Shown here: positions 7,709-16,079 of the stretch, piece after piece
Position numbering within the stretch: the stretch's first letter is position 1
Layout of the letters: every line of letters starts with the position of its first letter
Assembly (NCBI GenBank): GCA_946577115.1
Contig: CAMOAP010000040.1
Coordinates: forward strand, 1-19,639
DNA: 19,639 nucleotides
Reading direction: 5' to 3'
DNA from: an uncultured Acholeplasmataceae bacterium
GTDB lineage: Bacteria; Bacillota_I; Bacilli_A; Acholeplasmatales; Acholeplasmataceae
Made by a program: the position numbers and the translations under genes
Notes under the pieces: generated by a model
The model's input: the letters and a program-made list of their open reading frames with translations, nothing else
What the model was told of the DNA's origin: nothing
Database searches by the model: none

Positions 7709-7937
7709 TAGTAAACCAAATAAAAAAAAATACAATAAAGAAGGTTTGATCTATCCTTCAATTGATAAGTTATTGGATCACATTAATTCTAAATATAAAT
7801 TAGTTCATATTGCAAGCAAAACTGCTCATGTGATAGAAGCTCAAAAAAAAGAACTGCCTGAACTTTTGTGTAATAAAGTAGTTGGTAAAGCTTTGGAAGA
7901 AATTATTAATGATAAAGTTAAATTTGTCTTTAAGTAA
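7698..7937 (+). CDS. rpoZ: DNA-directed RNA polymerase omega subunit
   Basis: Omega helps fold and stabilise the beta' subunit. The short product (79 residues from 7698) has the family core YPSIDKLLDHINSKYKLVHI, a stretch of SKTAHVI where most omegas have AKRARQL, and VGKALEEI near the end. I prefer ATG 7698 to ATG 7692: GGAGG is at 7684-7688, giving 9 bases to 7698 but only 3 to 7692. The start lies inside gmk, whose stop is at 7706-7708, so the 11-base overlap implies translational coupling. The familiar gmk-rpoZ pairing supports the call despite the short divergent sequence. Confidence 0.9.
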   Translation: MQNNSKPNKKKYNKEGLIYPSIDKLLDHINSKYKLVHIASKTAHVIEAQKKELPELLCNKVVGKALEEIINDKVKFVFK

Positions 7938-7973
7938 TTAATATTTAGACTCTATTTCACAATTGATAAAATA

Positions 7974-8016
7974 AGTTAAATTACACAATATTATTTGTAA
8001 TTTAACTATTTTTTTA
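7974..8016 (+). terminator. Intrinsic terminator after gmk-rpoZ
   Basis: Arms 7974-7984 and 7997-8007 are perfect complements over 11 bases, with a 12-base loop, followed by a T-rich tract (8009-8016). It is placed 36 bases after the rpoZ stop. Confidence 0.75.
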
Positions 8017-8101
8017 TAATTGTAATTCACTTTCTTTTTCTTTTTTCCACCATTTATTATTTTTAATCACATTTTTTAACTTTGCAAGTGAGGTAAAATT
8101 C

Positions 8102-9016
8102 ATGAAAAAAACACATTTTCAACACATTTCAGTTCTAAAACAAGAAGCTATAGATTTTTTAAAGATCAAGCCTGAAGGTATTTATGTAGATGCCACATTG
8201 GGACAATGTGGGCATACTATAGAAATTGCAAATCTTTTGCAACAAGGGTTTTTATATTCTTTTGACCAAGATGTAGAAGCTTGCAAAAACGCCAAAAAAA
8301 CCTTACCCCCACATTTGTCAATTGAAATAATTAATAGCAATTTTTCTAATTTAAAAGCCCAATTATCAGAACGAAATGTTTTTCAATTAGATGGTATTTT
8401 ATTTGATTTGGGGCTATCTTCTTGTCAAATTGACAATCCCCAAAGAGGATTTAGTTATTTATATAATACTCCTTTAGATATGAGAATGAATATTAATCAA
8501 ACAATTAATGCACAATATATTTTAAATAATTACTCCTTTGCAAAATTAAAAAATATTTTTAAGTTTTATGGTGAAGTTAAAAATGCTTCTTTGTTTACCT
8601 CAGAAATTATTAAACAAAGACCTTTACATACATCTTATGATTTGGTTGCCATCACTGATCGATTTTTCAACCACCAAAAAGGACATAGTGCTAAAAAAAT
8701 ATTTCAAGCATTGCGTATTGAAGTGAATCAAGAATTAGAATCCTTAAAACAAGCTTTGGAACAAAGTCTTTATTTGTTAAAACCCAATGCCAGGATAGTA
8801 GTTATTAGTTTTAATTCGTTAGAAGACAGAATTGTTAAGCATTTTTTTAAAAAACATAGTACTTTTGTTTTGCCTAAAAAATTGCCTATTACAATTAGGC
8901 CCCAAACTCCTTTAAGTATTGTTACTAAAAAAGCCTTTTTGCCAAGTAAAGAAGAAATGCAAAATAATTCGCGTAGTATTTCTGCTAAATTGAGGGTAGC
9001 TGTAAAAAATGGTTAG
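8102..9016 (+). CDS. rsmH: 16S rRNA (cytosine-1402-N4)-methyltransferase RsmH
   Basis: RsmH (MraW) uses SAM to methylate N4 of C1402 in the 16S decoding centre, tuning P-site fidelity. The 304-residue product has HISVLKQEAIDFL at the N-terminus, the SAM-binding segment VDATLGQCGH (29-38), the family signature DLGLSSCQIDNPQRGFSY, PLDMRMN, and near the C-terminus ISFNSLEDRIVKHFF. GAGGT lies about 9 bases before the ATG. In walled bacteria the gene opens the division/cell-wall cluster (mraZ-rsmH-ftsL); here none of those neighbours is present, as expected for a wall-less lineage that kept only the ribosome function. Confidence 0.96.
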   Translation: MKKTHFQHISVLKQEAIDFLKIKPEGIYVDATLGQCGHTIEIANLLQQGFLYSFDQDVEACKNAKKTLPPHLSIEIINSNFSNLKAQLSERNVFQLDGILFDLGLSSCQIDNPQRGFSYLYNTPLDMRMNINQTINAQYILNNYSFAKLKNIFKFYGEVKNASLFTSEIIKQRPLHTSYDLVAITDRFFNHQKGHSAKKIFQALRIEVNQELESLKQALEQSLYLLKPNARIVVISFNSLEDRIVKHFFKKHSTFVLPKKLPITIRPQTPLSIVTKKAFLPSKEEMQNNSRSISAKLRVAVKNG

Positions 9017-9099
9017 CGGTCTAAATAAATGAAATAGTTATCACATTTCCTTCTAAATATCACCTTTTCCCTCCCCAAACCCCTCTAATTTTGATAAAA

Positions 9100-9105
9100 T
9101 ATAAT
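9100..9105 (+). promoter_or_regulatory. Possible -10 box for the MATE gene
   Basis: TATAAT at 9100-9105 lies 74 bases before the GTG start. I find no good -35 at the right spacing. Confidence 0.3.
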
Positions 9106-9178
9106 ATGTGTTATGGCTTTTATTTACACATATTTTCAAGTTGTTTGACTCAACCAAAACATTAGATGGAGGTTTTTT

Positions 9179-10639
9179 GTGGTTAACACAAAAGCAAAAA
9201 CACAAATTTTAATTAATGAAAAAAGAAATAGAAAATTTTTATTAGAAGGAAACTTATGGAAAGTAATTTTTTATTTTACCTTTCCTATCATTATTTATTG
9301 GATTTTTCAAAATGCATCAGATGCTATTGACCTTTTTATTTTAAAAAGAAATCAAATTTCAGATAATCAACTCACTTTTGTAAGTCGCGTACATATATTT
9401 AAAGGTATTCTTATTCCTTTTGGTATTTCTATTGCCACAGGAGGAGTTATTTTAGTAGGGCGTGCTTATGGACAAAATAATGTTAATAAAATGCACCTTT
9501 ATTTGGCAAAAACTTTTGTTCTTTCTATTTTAACAGGATTTATTTTAGTTTTTTTATGCATTTTTGTTTTCCAAAGTTCCATTACAACTAATATTTTAAA
9601 AATTAGTCAAAATTCAATTGAAAACAATGAAGGTATTAAATATTATAATCTTATTATATTGTCACTTGTTTGTATTATTATAAATACAGTTTTTTTAAGT
9701 TTGGAACGCGCCAAAGGTAATAATAAAATTGCCCTTTTTTTAAATATTTTGAACGCTTCTTTTAAAATTATTTTTTCTTTTGTTCTTTTTCATTATTGGA
9801 ATTCTTCCATGGTTTCTTTGGCTTTGGCTACTTTGATGTCTAACGGAATTGTTACTTTATTTGCTTTGTGGTTTTTATTTTTTGACAGCAAAAATCCCTT
9901 CCGTATTATTTTATCCAAAATCAGTTTTGATAAAGAATTTTTGAAAAAACTTTCCAAATTAGCTATTCCTGTTTGTGCTAGTATTAGTATTTATAGTGTT
10001 GGCAAATTAATTGTAAGTATCATCGTTAAAGAATGGTATGGCGATTCTCAAGGAATGAGTAGTTCTCAAATTGGAGCTAATTTAGCCTTAGCAGTAACTA
10101 TTAATAATGTTTTTTATAATGCTCTTAATTCTTTTTCTGATTCCCAAAATGCTATTATATCTCAAAATTTAGGCCATAATAACCTTAATAGAGTCTTTGA
10201 AGCATTCAAAAAAATTATTTTTTGTATGTGTGTTTTGGCTTTAATAGGTTCTTTGATTAATATTTTTGGTTATAAGTTACTATTGCCATTATTTCATGGT
10301 AGTTCTTGGGAAAAGATTCCTAGTTTGGAACAAGATGCTTTCCGTACATTATTATTTTTTGAAACCACTAGTTTATGGTTATCGTGCGGTTCTATTATTA
10401 TGTTTAATTTTTTATTAGCTTTTAAACGAGTAGGGCCTTCGGTTTATCTGAATTTTTTAAGAACTTTAATTCGTATTTTTTTTATTGTTCTTTTTTCCAA
10501 ACACTTTTTAAATCAAGGTGTAATAGGAGTAGGTTTGAGTATTTTTCTTAGTAATTTTATTTGTTTTATTATTACATTATTAATTTTTGCAACTTTTTAT
10601 CTTAAATTAAAACGTGATAAAACATTTGAACAAGATTAA
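9179..10639 (+). CDS. MATE family multidrug/cation antiporter
   Basis: MATE proteins export drugs or metabolites in exchange for Na+ or H+. The 486-residue product has about 12 hydrophobic spans in two homologous halves. The first half contains GGVILVGRAYGQNN, matching the family's conserved G-R-x-G-Q segment after the second helix; the second half has the equivalent NAIISQNLGHNN. The start is GTG 9179, with a strong GGAGG six bases upstream; no suitable ATG is nearby. It ends at the paired terminator before the convergent metal ATPase gene. NorM/DinF-type naming is plausible, but the substrate is unknown and could be a plant or insect toxin or a metabolite. Confidence 0.88.
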   Translation: MVNTKAKTQILINEKRNRKFLLEGNLWKVIFYFTFPIIIYWIFQNASDAIDLFILKRNQISDNQLTFVSRVHIFKGILIPFGISIATGGVILVGRAYGQNNVNKMHLYLAKTFVLSILTGFILVFLCIFVFQSSITTNILKISQNSIENNEGIKYYNLIILSLVCIIINTVFLSLERAKGNNKIALFLNILNASFKIIFSFVLFHYWNSSMVSLALATLMSNGIVTLFALWFLFFDSKNPFRIILSKISFDKEFLKKLSKLAIPVCASISIYSVGKLIVSIIVKEWYGDSQGMSSSQIGANLALAVTINNVFYNALNSFSDSQNAIISQNLGHNNLNRVFEAFKKIIFCMCVLALIGSLINIFGYKLLLPLFHGSSWEKIPSLEQDAFRTLLFFETTSLWLSCGSIIMFNFLLAFKRVGPSVYLNFLRTLIRIFFIVLFSKHFLNQGVIGVGLSIFLSNFICFIITLLIFATFYLKLKRDKTFEQD

Positions 10640-10780
10640 ATAATGCATATATTTTGTATATTGTAACAACTTTTATATTGATAATTATTTAATAATAAGA
10701 GATTTTATTTGATTATAATAAAATATTTCAAAAGAGTGTTGATTTTGAAAATATGCTTTGAAAATCTTAATATATAAATA

Positions 10781-10808
10781 AAAAACCACCCTAAAAGGGT
10801 GGTTTTTT
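10781..10808. terminator. Bidirectional terminator between convergent genes
   Basis: A perfect 12-pair stem (10781-10792 with 10796-10807) with the core ACCACCCT/AGGGTGGT and an AAA loop has a run of A on its left and of T on its right. It therefore reads as an intrinsic terminator on both strands, serving the MATE gene (plus) and the metal ATPase gene (minus). It is the most GC-rich hairpin in the window. Confidence 0.9.
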
Positions 10809-10849
10809 TGTCTTTCTGTTGTTTTTTATAATGAAAGTTAACAAAAAAA

Positions 10850-12850
10850 TTATTTATTAAAATATTTTTGATTAGTATTTTTTTCTTTTATTTTGGGATT
10901 TTTGGGGTTTTGTAAAAGTCTTAATCCATTTAAAATAACTAAAATTGTACTTCCTTCATGGCAAGTTACTGCCCAAGGTAAATTCATTTCTCCAAAAAGA
11001 TTACAAAGATTTAAGATACAAACTACTACCATAGCAAAAATAATATTTTGCCAGATGATTTTTCGTAGTTTGACAGCTACTTTGTGAGTATAGATAATTT
11101 TTGATAAATCATTTTGCATTAAAACTGCATCTGCTACATCCATTGCCACATCAGTACCGTTTTGCATCGCAATTCCTACATCAGCAGCTGTAAGTGCAGG
11201 AGCATCATTAACACCATCACCTACCATTACTGTAGTGCCTTTTTCTTTTTGTAGTTCTTGAACTTTTTCTAGTTTGTCGGCAGGTAGCATATCTCCCCAA
11301 GCTGCTTTTAGATGAAGTTTTTTTTGTAAGATACAAGCGCTTTGTTGAGTATCTCCTGTCATTACTGCAGTATAGATGTTTTTATTATTTAAGTATTGAA
11401 TTAAATAATAAGCTTGAGGACGCAATTTATCCAAAAGTGCTAAAGCCATAACAATGTTATTATTACAACTAAAATAAACGATGGTTTTGCCTTCTGATAA
11501 AAATTTTTCAGTTTGGGCTTGTAAAGATTCAGAGATTTTGGTTTTGGTAAAAGCAGTAGCTTTGGCAATTTTATAATGATTGTTTTGATAAAAAGCTTCA
11601 ATACCGATGCCAACTGAGTTAGTAATTTCCATTTGGAGATGAGATTTTTGGTTGAAATGGTTTTTAATAGCTAGTGATAAAGGATGGTTGGATTTTTGTT
11701 CCATTCCTAATAATATATCTAAATATTTACGATACTTTTCTTCAGAGATTGCAGGTGCTACATAAACATCAGTTACTTGAGGTTTGCCTTCGGTAAGGGT
11801 GCCTGTTTTGTCGCATGCAAAAGCTTTGATTTCTGCCATTTTTTCCAAAGATCTTCCTTTTTTGAATAAAATTCCTTTTTTAGTAAGATTAGAAATAGCT
11901 GTAAGGGTGGAAGGAATGTCAGCGGCAGCTAGGGCACATGGAGAGGATACAGTTAAAAAAATCATTGTTTTGTGTAACCATGTGCTAAATTGGAAATTGG
12001 AATTAATGGTTCCAGTAAAATGTAGTATTCCTGCAAAACCAAGGACAACAACAACTATTGCCATAATTGTTTTTACATAAATCGGTTCTATTTTTTTAAT
12101 TAAAGTAGCATTTTTGGAAATATTATTTTGAGTTTGGCTTACCAATCTTACAATTTGTGAAAAAACAGTCTTTTCATTAGTAGCTGTGACACGCATAACA
12201 AAATAGTTGCTGCCGTTAATTGTACTGCCGTAGACAAAATCGCCTGGTTGTTTGTCGCAAGGAATGCCTTCTCCTGTAATGTTAGCTTCGTTAATATTCG
12301 GGTTGCCTGAAATAATGACTCCGTCAGTAGGGATTTGGTCGCCTGGTAAAATTAAGACTAAATCATTTATTTTGAGTAGTTTGGAAGGAATAATTTCAGT
12401 ACTGCCGTCTTCTTTTTGTAATCTTGCCTCCGCTACTTGAAGTTTTAAGAGATTTTGGATTTCTTTTTTACTTTTTGCCTCAACGTATTCTTCTAAAAAA
12501 GAAGCTCCTGAAAATATAACAATTAATAAAATGCCGTCGTTATAGTTTTGTAAATATAAAGCTCCTAGAGCAGCTAAAGTCATTAAAATATGAATGTTGG
12601 GGGTGAATTTTTTAAATTTGTAAGTATCTTGACAAGTTTTTATAAAGCCTTCTAAAATTACATGATAACCGATTAAAAATAAAAGTGCCAAAGAAACAAG
12701 GACTAATACTAATGTGTTGGTGTTCTTGTAGTAATGCAAATATAGAGCAAATAAAATATATAAAAATGTTCCTATAACAAAACAAATTAATGTTTTTTTA
12801 TCTTTGTGTTCGTGATTGTGTATGGATGAAGAATTGCTGCAACAAGACAA
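10850..12850 (-). CDS. P1B-4 type heavy-metal transporting ATPase
   Basis: P1B ATPases pump transition metals across the membrane using an aspartyl-phosphate intermediate. The 666-residue protein has TGEG (192-195) in the actuator domain, DKTGT (347-351) with the phosphorylated Asp347, the P1B hallmark HP (389-390), TGD (498-500) and GDGVNDAP (544-551). The membrane metal-site motifs are SPC (303-305) and HEGST (631-635), which define subgroup P1B-4, associated with Fe(II), Co(II) or Zn(II) efflux. There is no folded N-terminal metal-binding domain; instead the first 15 residues carry a CC pair and HNHEH, a probable metal-sensing tail. The start is TTG 12850, with AGAGG nine bases upstream. 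No metal-responsive repressor gene is adjacent. The exact metal is not determined. Confidence 0.92.
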   Translation of the reverse strand: MSCCSNSSSIHNHEHKDKKTLICFVIGTFLYILFALYLHYYKNTNTLVLVLVSLALLFLIGYHVILEGFIKTCQDTYKFKKFTPNIHILMTLAALGALYLQNYNDGILLIVIFSGASFLEEYVEAKSKKEIQNLLKLQVAEARLQKEDGSTEIIPSKLLKINDLVLILPGDQIPTDGVIISGNPNINEANITGEGIPCDKQPGDFVYGSTINGSNYFVMRVTATNEKTVFSQIVRLVSQTQNNISKNATLIKKIEPIYVKTIMAIVVVVLGFAGILHFTGTINSNFQFSTWLHKTMIFLTVSSPCALAAADIPSTLTAISNLTKKGILFKKGRSLEKMAEIKAFACDKTGTLTEGKPQVTDVYVAPAISEEKYRKYLDILLGMEQKSNHPLSLAIKNHFNQKSHLQMEITNSVGIGIEAFYQNNHYKIAKATAFTKTKISESLQAQTEKFLSEGKTIVYFSCNNNIVMALALLDKLRPQAYYLIQYLNNKNIYTAVMTGDTQQSACILQKKLHLKAAWGDMLPADKLEKVQELQKEKGTTVMVGDGVNDAPALTAADVGIAMQNGTDVAMDVADAVLMQNDLSKIIYTHKVAVKLRKIIWQNIIFAMVVVCILNLCNLFGEMNLPWAVTCHEGSTILVILNGLRLLQNPKNPKIKEKNTNQKYFNK

Positions 12851-13010
12851 ATTTTTGTACCTCTTTGCTTAATTTTTTTGTATAAATATAATTGATAAAT
12901 ATTTTAGTAATTTAAAGTGTGTTTGTGATGATTGCGTTTAGTTTGGTTTTTTTAGCTTTTTTATTTTCAAAAGTTTTTGAATAAAATGGCGTTTCTAATT
13001 CAAAACATGT

Positions 13011-13042
13011 AAAAAAAATTCCAAAAAAATCTGGAATTTTTT
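13011..13042 (-). terminator. Intrinsic terminator after spoVG
   Basis: Arms 13013-13023 and 13032-13042 are perfect complements (core TTCCA/TGGAA). On the minus strand the stem ends in a run of T (complement of the A run beginning at 13011), 15 bases beyond the spoVG stop. Confidence 0.78.
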
Positions 13043-13056
13043 AAAGGTAATAATTA

Positions 13057-13356
13057 TTAATTTTCAGAATTTTGAGAAAAATCTTCTTCTTGTGGAGGGT
13101 TATCTAGCAAATCTTGGTATTTGGTTTTGATGCAGTTTTCAATTAGTTGACGGGTTTCTGAATTGATGGGATGAGCGATATCTCTAAAGTTGCCTTTGGA
13201 AGTTTTTCTACTTGGCATAGCAATAAATATGCCCCTTTCTCCTTCTATAATTCTGATGTCATTCACTACAAATTGGTTTTCAAAAGTGATTGAAGAAACT
13301 CCTCTTAATCTACTTTCACCGTTGATTTTTCTAACTTTTACATCGGTAACTTTCAT
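13057..13356 (-). CDS. spoVG: SpoVG family regulatory protein
   Basis: SpoVG proteins are small site-specific nucleic-acid-binding regulators, first named in sporulation but kept in many non-sporulating Firmicutes and Mollicutes. The 99-residue product opens with MKVTDVKVRKI and contains the conserved block VNDIRIIEGERGIFIAMPSR, then FRDIAHPIN. The acidic Asn/Gln-rich tail is variable in the family. GGAGG stands 8 bases before the ATG, a strong site. It appears monocistronic, with its own terminator. The target in this organism is unknown. The gene-free stretch 13357-13618 upstream should hold its promoter, but I see only weak -10-like sequences. Confidence 0.95.
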   Translation of the reverse strand: MKVTDVKVRKINGESRLRGVSSITFENQFVVNDIRIIEGERGIFIAMPSRKTSKGNFRDIAHPINSETRQLIENCIKTKYQDLLDNPPQEEDFSQNSEN

Positions 13357-13618
13357 TTCTTAAGCCTCCAGTTTTGCTTCATTTTATATTAAATGCTAAA
13401 TTATTATTCATTATTTATTATTTATGTTTTGTGTAATGATATAAATTAAAAATAAAATATAAATAATTATTCGATGCAGTTAATATTTTAATGGTTTTTA
13501 TTTTAAAAAAGATTAATATTTATATTTTTTTGATATTGATTTTTAATATCAGAAAAAAGGTAAAATTATTTCCTAATGAGCTTTTTGATTTATTTTAAAT
13601 ATGAAAAGTTTTATTATT

Positions 13619-14425
13619 TTACAACATATTAAAAAAAATAAACCATTTAACAGTTAATTTTTGAAAAGTTTCTAAAGTTACCTGTTCGGCTCTAATTTGT
13701 AAAGGGATGTGATGTTGTAAGAAAAAAGGAATGATGGTTTCTTTGGATAACAAAAATTGACAAGATAAGTTGTTGAGTAAAGTTTTTCTTTTTTGTTTAA
13801 AGGAATTTTTTACAAACTTGATAAATTGTTGCAAGAAAGTAGGACAAATGTTTTTATTTTTAGTAAGTTTGATAATAATACTGTCTACTTTGGGTGCAGG
13901 AAAAAACATATGTCTTTTAACTTCTTGGATTTTTTCAACACTAAATATAAATTGAATAATTACAGATAAAGCGTTATAATTTTGGTTATTGGGTTGAGCC
14001 AGTAAACGCATTCCTACTTCTTTTTGAATCATAATAGTAGCATTATTAATTTGAGGAGTATCAATAATTTTAAAAAGAATAGGTGAGGTAATATAATAAG
14101 GTAAGTTACCAATTAAACTTAATTGAGAGTTAGTACTAAAATAATGATCAAAATCTTTTAATAAATCTCTTTTTAAAAAATCATCATAAATTATATTAAC
14201 ATTGTCATGATTTTCAAAATTTAAAAAAGGTTTGAGAGTAGTATCAATTTCATATGCTAAAACATGTTTAGCTTGAGGGACAATAATTTTGGTTAAAGCA
14301 CCTTTGCCAGGACCAATTTCTACAACATTTTTGTCTGTGATGGAAGCTTTAGTTACAATTTTGTTTAATAAATTAATATCTGTTAAAAAATTTTGACCGT
14401 ATTTTTTTTTGGTTGTATGATGCAT
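13619..14425 (-). CDS. rsmA: 16S rRNA (A1518/A1519-N6,N6)-dimethyltransferase
   Basis: RsmA (KsgA) places four methyl groups on two adjacent adenines in the 3' hairpin of 16S rRNA during late 30S assembly. The 268-residue product has KKYGQNFLTD at the N-terminus, the SAM-binding EIGPGKGALT (36-45), acidic E59/D61, the catalytic motif NLPYYIT (107-113) and FFPAPKVDS, followed by the shorter C-terminal domain with KQKRKTLLNNL. AAGGA precedes the ATG by 7 bases. It follows the HD phosphohydrolase gene on the same strand and, if that gene's frameshift is undone, the upstream stop overlaps this ribosome binding site. Loss of KsgA gives kasugamycin resistance in other bacteria. Confidence 0.97.
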   Translation of the reverse strand: MHHTTKKKYGQNFLTDINLLNKIVTKASITDKNVVEIGPGKGALTKIIVPQAKHVLAYEIDTTLKPFLNFENHDNVNIIYDDFLKRDLLKDFDHYFSTNSQLSLIGNLPYYITSPILFKIIDTPQINNATIMIQKEVGMRLLAQPNNQNYNALSVIIQFIFSVEKIQEVKRHMFFPAPKVDSIIIKLTKNKNICPTFLQQFIKFVKNSFKQKRKTLLNNLSCQFLLSKETIIPFFLQHHIPLQIRAEQVTLETFQKLTVKWFIFFNML

Positions 14426-14519
14426 TTGTTTTCCTTAAATAAAATTGATATGAATGTTGGCTTTTTGGACTTGTAGTATATTAGCGAATTGGGGGAATTT
14501 GTTTGGGGTGTTTTCAGGT

Positions 14520-15773
14520 TTATAAAGGGCGATAAAAAAATTTATTATCTTGTTTAGGACTACTTTTTATTAAACTTTTAATAATAGGGGATGCTTCTTT
14601 AAGACTTTTAAGTCCTCCTTGAGATTTAATTAAGATTTTGGTTTCAAATTTAGGTTTATTTTCGGAATAAGCATTTTTAAAAGCAGCATTACTTGAAGTA
14701 TAATATTTAATATAATCGGGGTTTTGGTTGTGATATTGTTGTTTAATGTGTGTAATTTGTTTTTGGTTTTGGTCGTTATCATCTAAAATGTGCCAAATAC
14801 GTCTATTGAGAAAATCATTACATAAATTTTTTAAAATAGCATCCTTGCTATTTTGAAGATGTAGGATTAAACCATTCATATAATAATCATCAATTGCTAA
14901 GTATTTATCTAGTTCATTTTGATTGTTTACAAAATTATAAAAAGGTTGGATGTATAGGTCTACAGGATAGTTATTTTGTAGTAAATCAAATAAACGTTTA
15001 CAAATTTTTTCTAAAATAGTGTTATAAGCTCTTACTTTAGGATGATAATACACTTGCCAGAACATATGATATCGGTTAATTAAATAATTTTCAATAGCAA
15101 AAACACCACTTTGTCTAAAAGCAATACATTTTTCGTTATTTTTGCTAGGTTGAGGCTCAATTATCATGCTACGCATTAAACGTGCTAAATCTATATGCCC
15201 ATAAGTTGCACCTGTAAAATAAGAATCTCGTTCTAAATAATCTAATCTGTCAATATCAATTTGACTAGTTAAAATTTGTTCTATTAAGGGAAATTTCTTT
15301 GTTTTTTTAATTACACTAGCTACATCGTTTTTAAAATTAGGACTTATTTGGTCTAATAAAACTCTAATTTCTTTGTTATTTTTAATGATGCGTGCGCTTT
15401 GTGTTTCGTGGTTTATGCCAAATAAGGTTTCAAAAGAATGAGAATAAGCACCGTGTCCAATATCATGTAACAAAGAAGATACTAGTAAAATTAATTTTTG
15501 GGTTGTAGAAAAGTGTTTTTTAATATTTGTGATTTTTAAAAACCGTCTTGCAAGTTCATAAACACCTAAACTGTGTGTAAAACGAGAATGTTCTGCTCCA
15601 TGAAAGACGATGTTAGTCCCGCTTAATTGTTTTATACGTCTTAATCTTTGAAAAACAGAAGTATCAATTAATTTTTCAATCAATTCGTATTCCAGATAAA
15701 TATAACCGTAGATAGGGTCACGAAAAACTTCAGATCTGAGAAATTTTTTAAAAGATAGATTGGTTGTGTGCAT
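14520..15773 (-). CDS. HD-domain phosphohydrolase (YwfO/dNTPase-like), possibly 3'-frameshifted
   Basis: The family contains metal-dependent nucleotide hydrolases, including dNTP triphosphohydrolases. The 417-residue product has DPIYGYI and FQRLRRIKQL early, then the metal-site residues H67 (RFTHSLGV), H103-D104 (LLHDIGHG) and an Asp in QIDIDRLDYLERDS (171-184). The reading frame ends at a TAA (14522-14520) just after a T7 tract on the coding strand (14540-14534). One T fewer would continue it for 32 residues to a TAA at 14437-14435, directly at the rsmA ribosome binding site. The catalytic core is untouched either way. No ribosome binding site is visible at the ATG; an unused AAGGAGG lies 70 bases upstream. 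Specific substrate unknown. Confidence 0.88.
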   Translation of the reverse strand: MHTTNLSFKKFLRSEVFRDPIYGYIYLEYELIEKLIDTSVFQRLRRIKQLSGTNIVFHGAEHSRFTHSLGVYELARRFLKITNIKKHFSTTQKLILLVSSLLHDIGHGAYSHSFETLFGINHETQSARIIKNNKEIRVLLDQISPNFKNDVASVIKKTKKFPLIEQILTSQIDIDRLDYLERDSYFTGATYGHIDLARLMRSMIIEPQPSKNNEKCIAFRQSGVFAIENYLINRYHMFWQVYYHPKVRAYNTILEKICKRLFDLLQNNYPVDLYIQPFYNFVNNQNELDKYLAIDDYYMNGLILHLQNSKDAILKNLCNDFLNRRIWHILDDNDQNQKQITHIKQQYHNQNPDYIKYYTSSNAAFKNAYSENKPKFETKILIKSQGGLKSLKEASPIIKSLIKSSPKQDNKFFYRPL

Positions 15774-15842
15774 TGATTTTATTGAGGATAATTTTTAATT
15801 AAATTTATTGGGTTTTTGTAATTTTTATCCTTATCCGTTTTA

Positions 15843-15850
15843 CCTCCTTC
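15843..15850 (-). promoter_or_regulatory. Orphan strong Shine-Dalgarno sequence upstream of the HD gene
   Basis: GAAGGAGG on the minus strand is followed within 15 bases by no ATG, GTG or TTG; only very short frames from rare codons (ACG, ATA) could use it. In the HD frame a TAA lies between it and the ATG at 15773. It may mark a leader peptide with a rare start, the scar of a lost start, or chance. The surrounding gene-free stretch 15774-16079 otherwise holds only the inverted repeat at 15876-15933 and presumably the HD promoter. Confidence 0.3.
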
Positions 15851-15875
15851 TTGTTGTTTGTGTTTTTAAGAAGAG

Positions 15876-15933
15876 TTTTTATTGAGCGAAAGACACAAAT
15901 GAAAGTAAATTTATGTCTTTCGTTCAATAAAAA
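15876..15933. repeat. Long imperfect inverted repeat (25-base arms)
   Basis: Arms 15876-15900 and 15909-15933 match over 25 bases with only two differences, around GAAAGTAA. Arms include GCGAAAGACA and TGTCTTTCG. On each strand one difference becomes a G-U pair and the other an A-C mismatch, so both transcripts could fold into a long stem. The arms start with T and end with A on both strands, so there is no downstream U tract. It lies between pduL and the HD gene and would be read as part of a pduL-HD transcript. Confidence 0.75.
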
Positions 15934-16079
15934 AATAAATAACAATTATTTTATTTTTTTAGTTTTGCTAAGGGGTGAAAATAAATATAGGTTATAAGGT
16001 CTTTGTGGGTTAGTTGTAAGATCCTTATAACGCAAGAATTTAAGTTGAAAAAATTATTTCTTTATTTATTATTAATGTT

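Noticed and set aside
10893..12440. Three plus-strand open frames across the metal ATPase gene
   Set aside because: They mirror conserved catalytic motifs of the ATPase and lack independent signals.
13532..13550. GATATT/AATATC inverted repeat downstream of rsmA as its terminator
   Set aside because: The stem is only six pairs and has no following T run on the minus strand.
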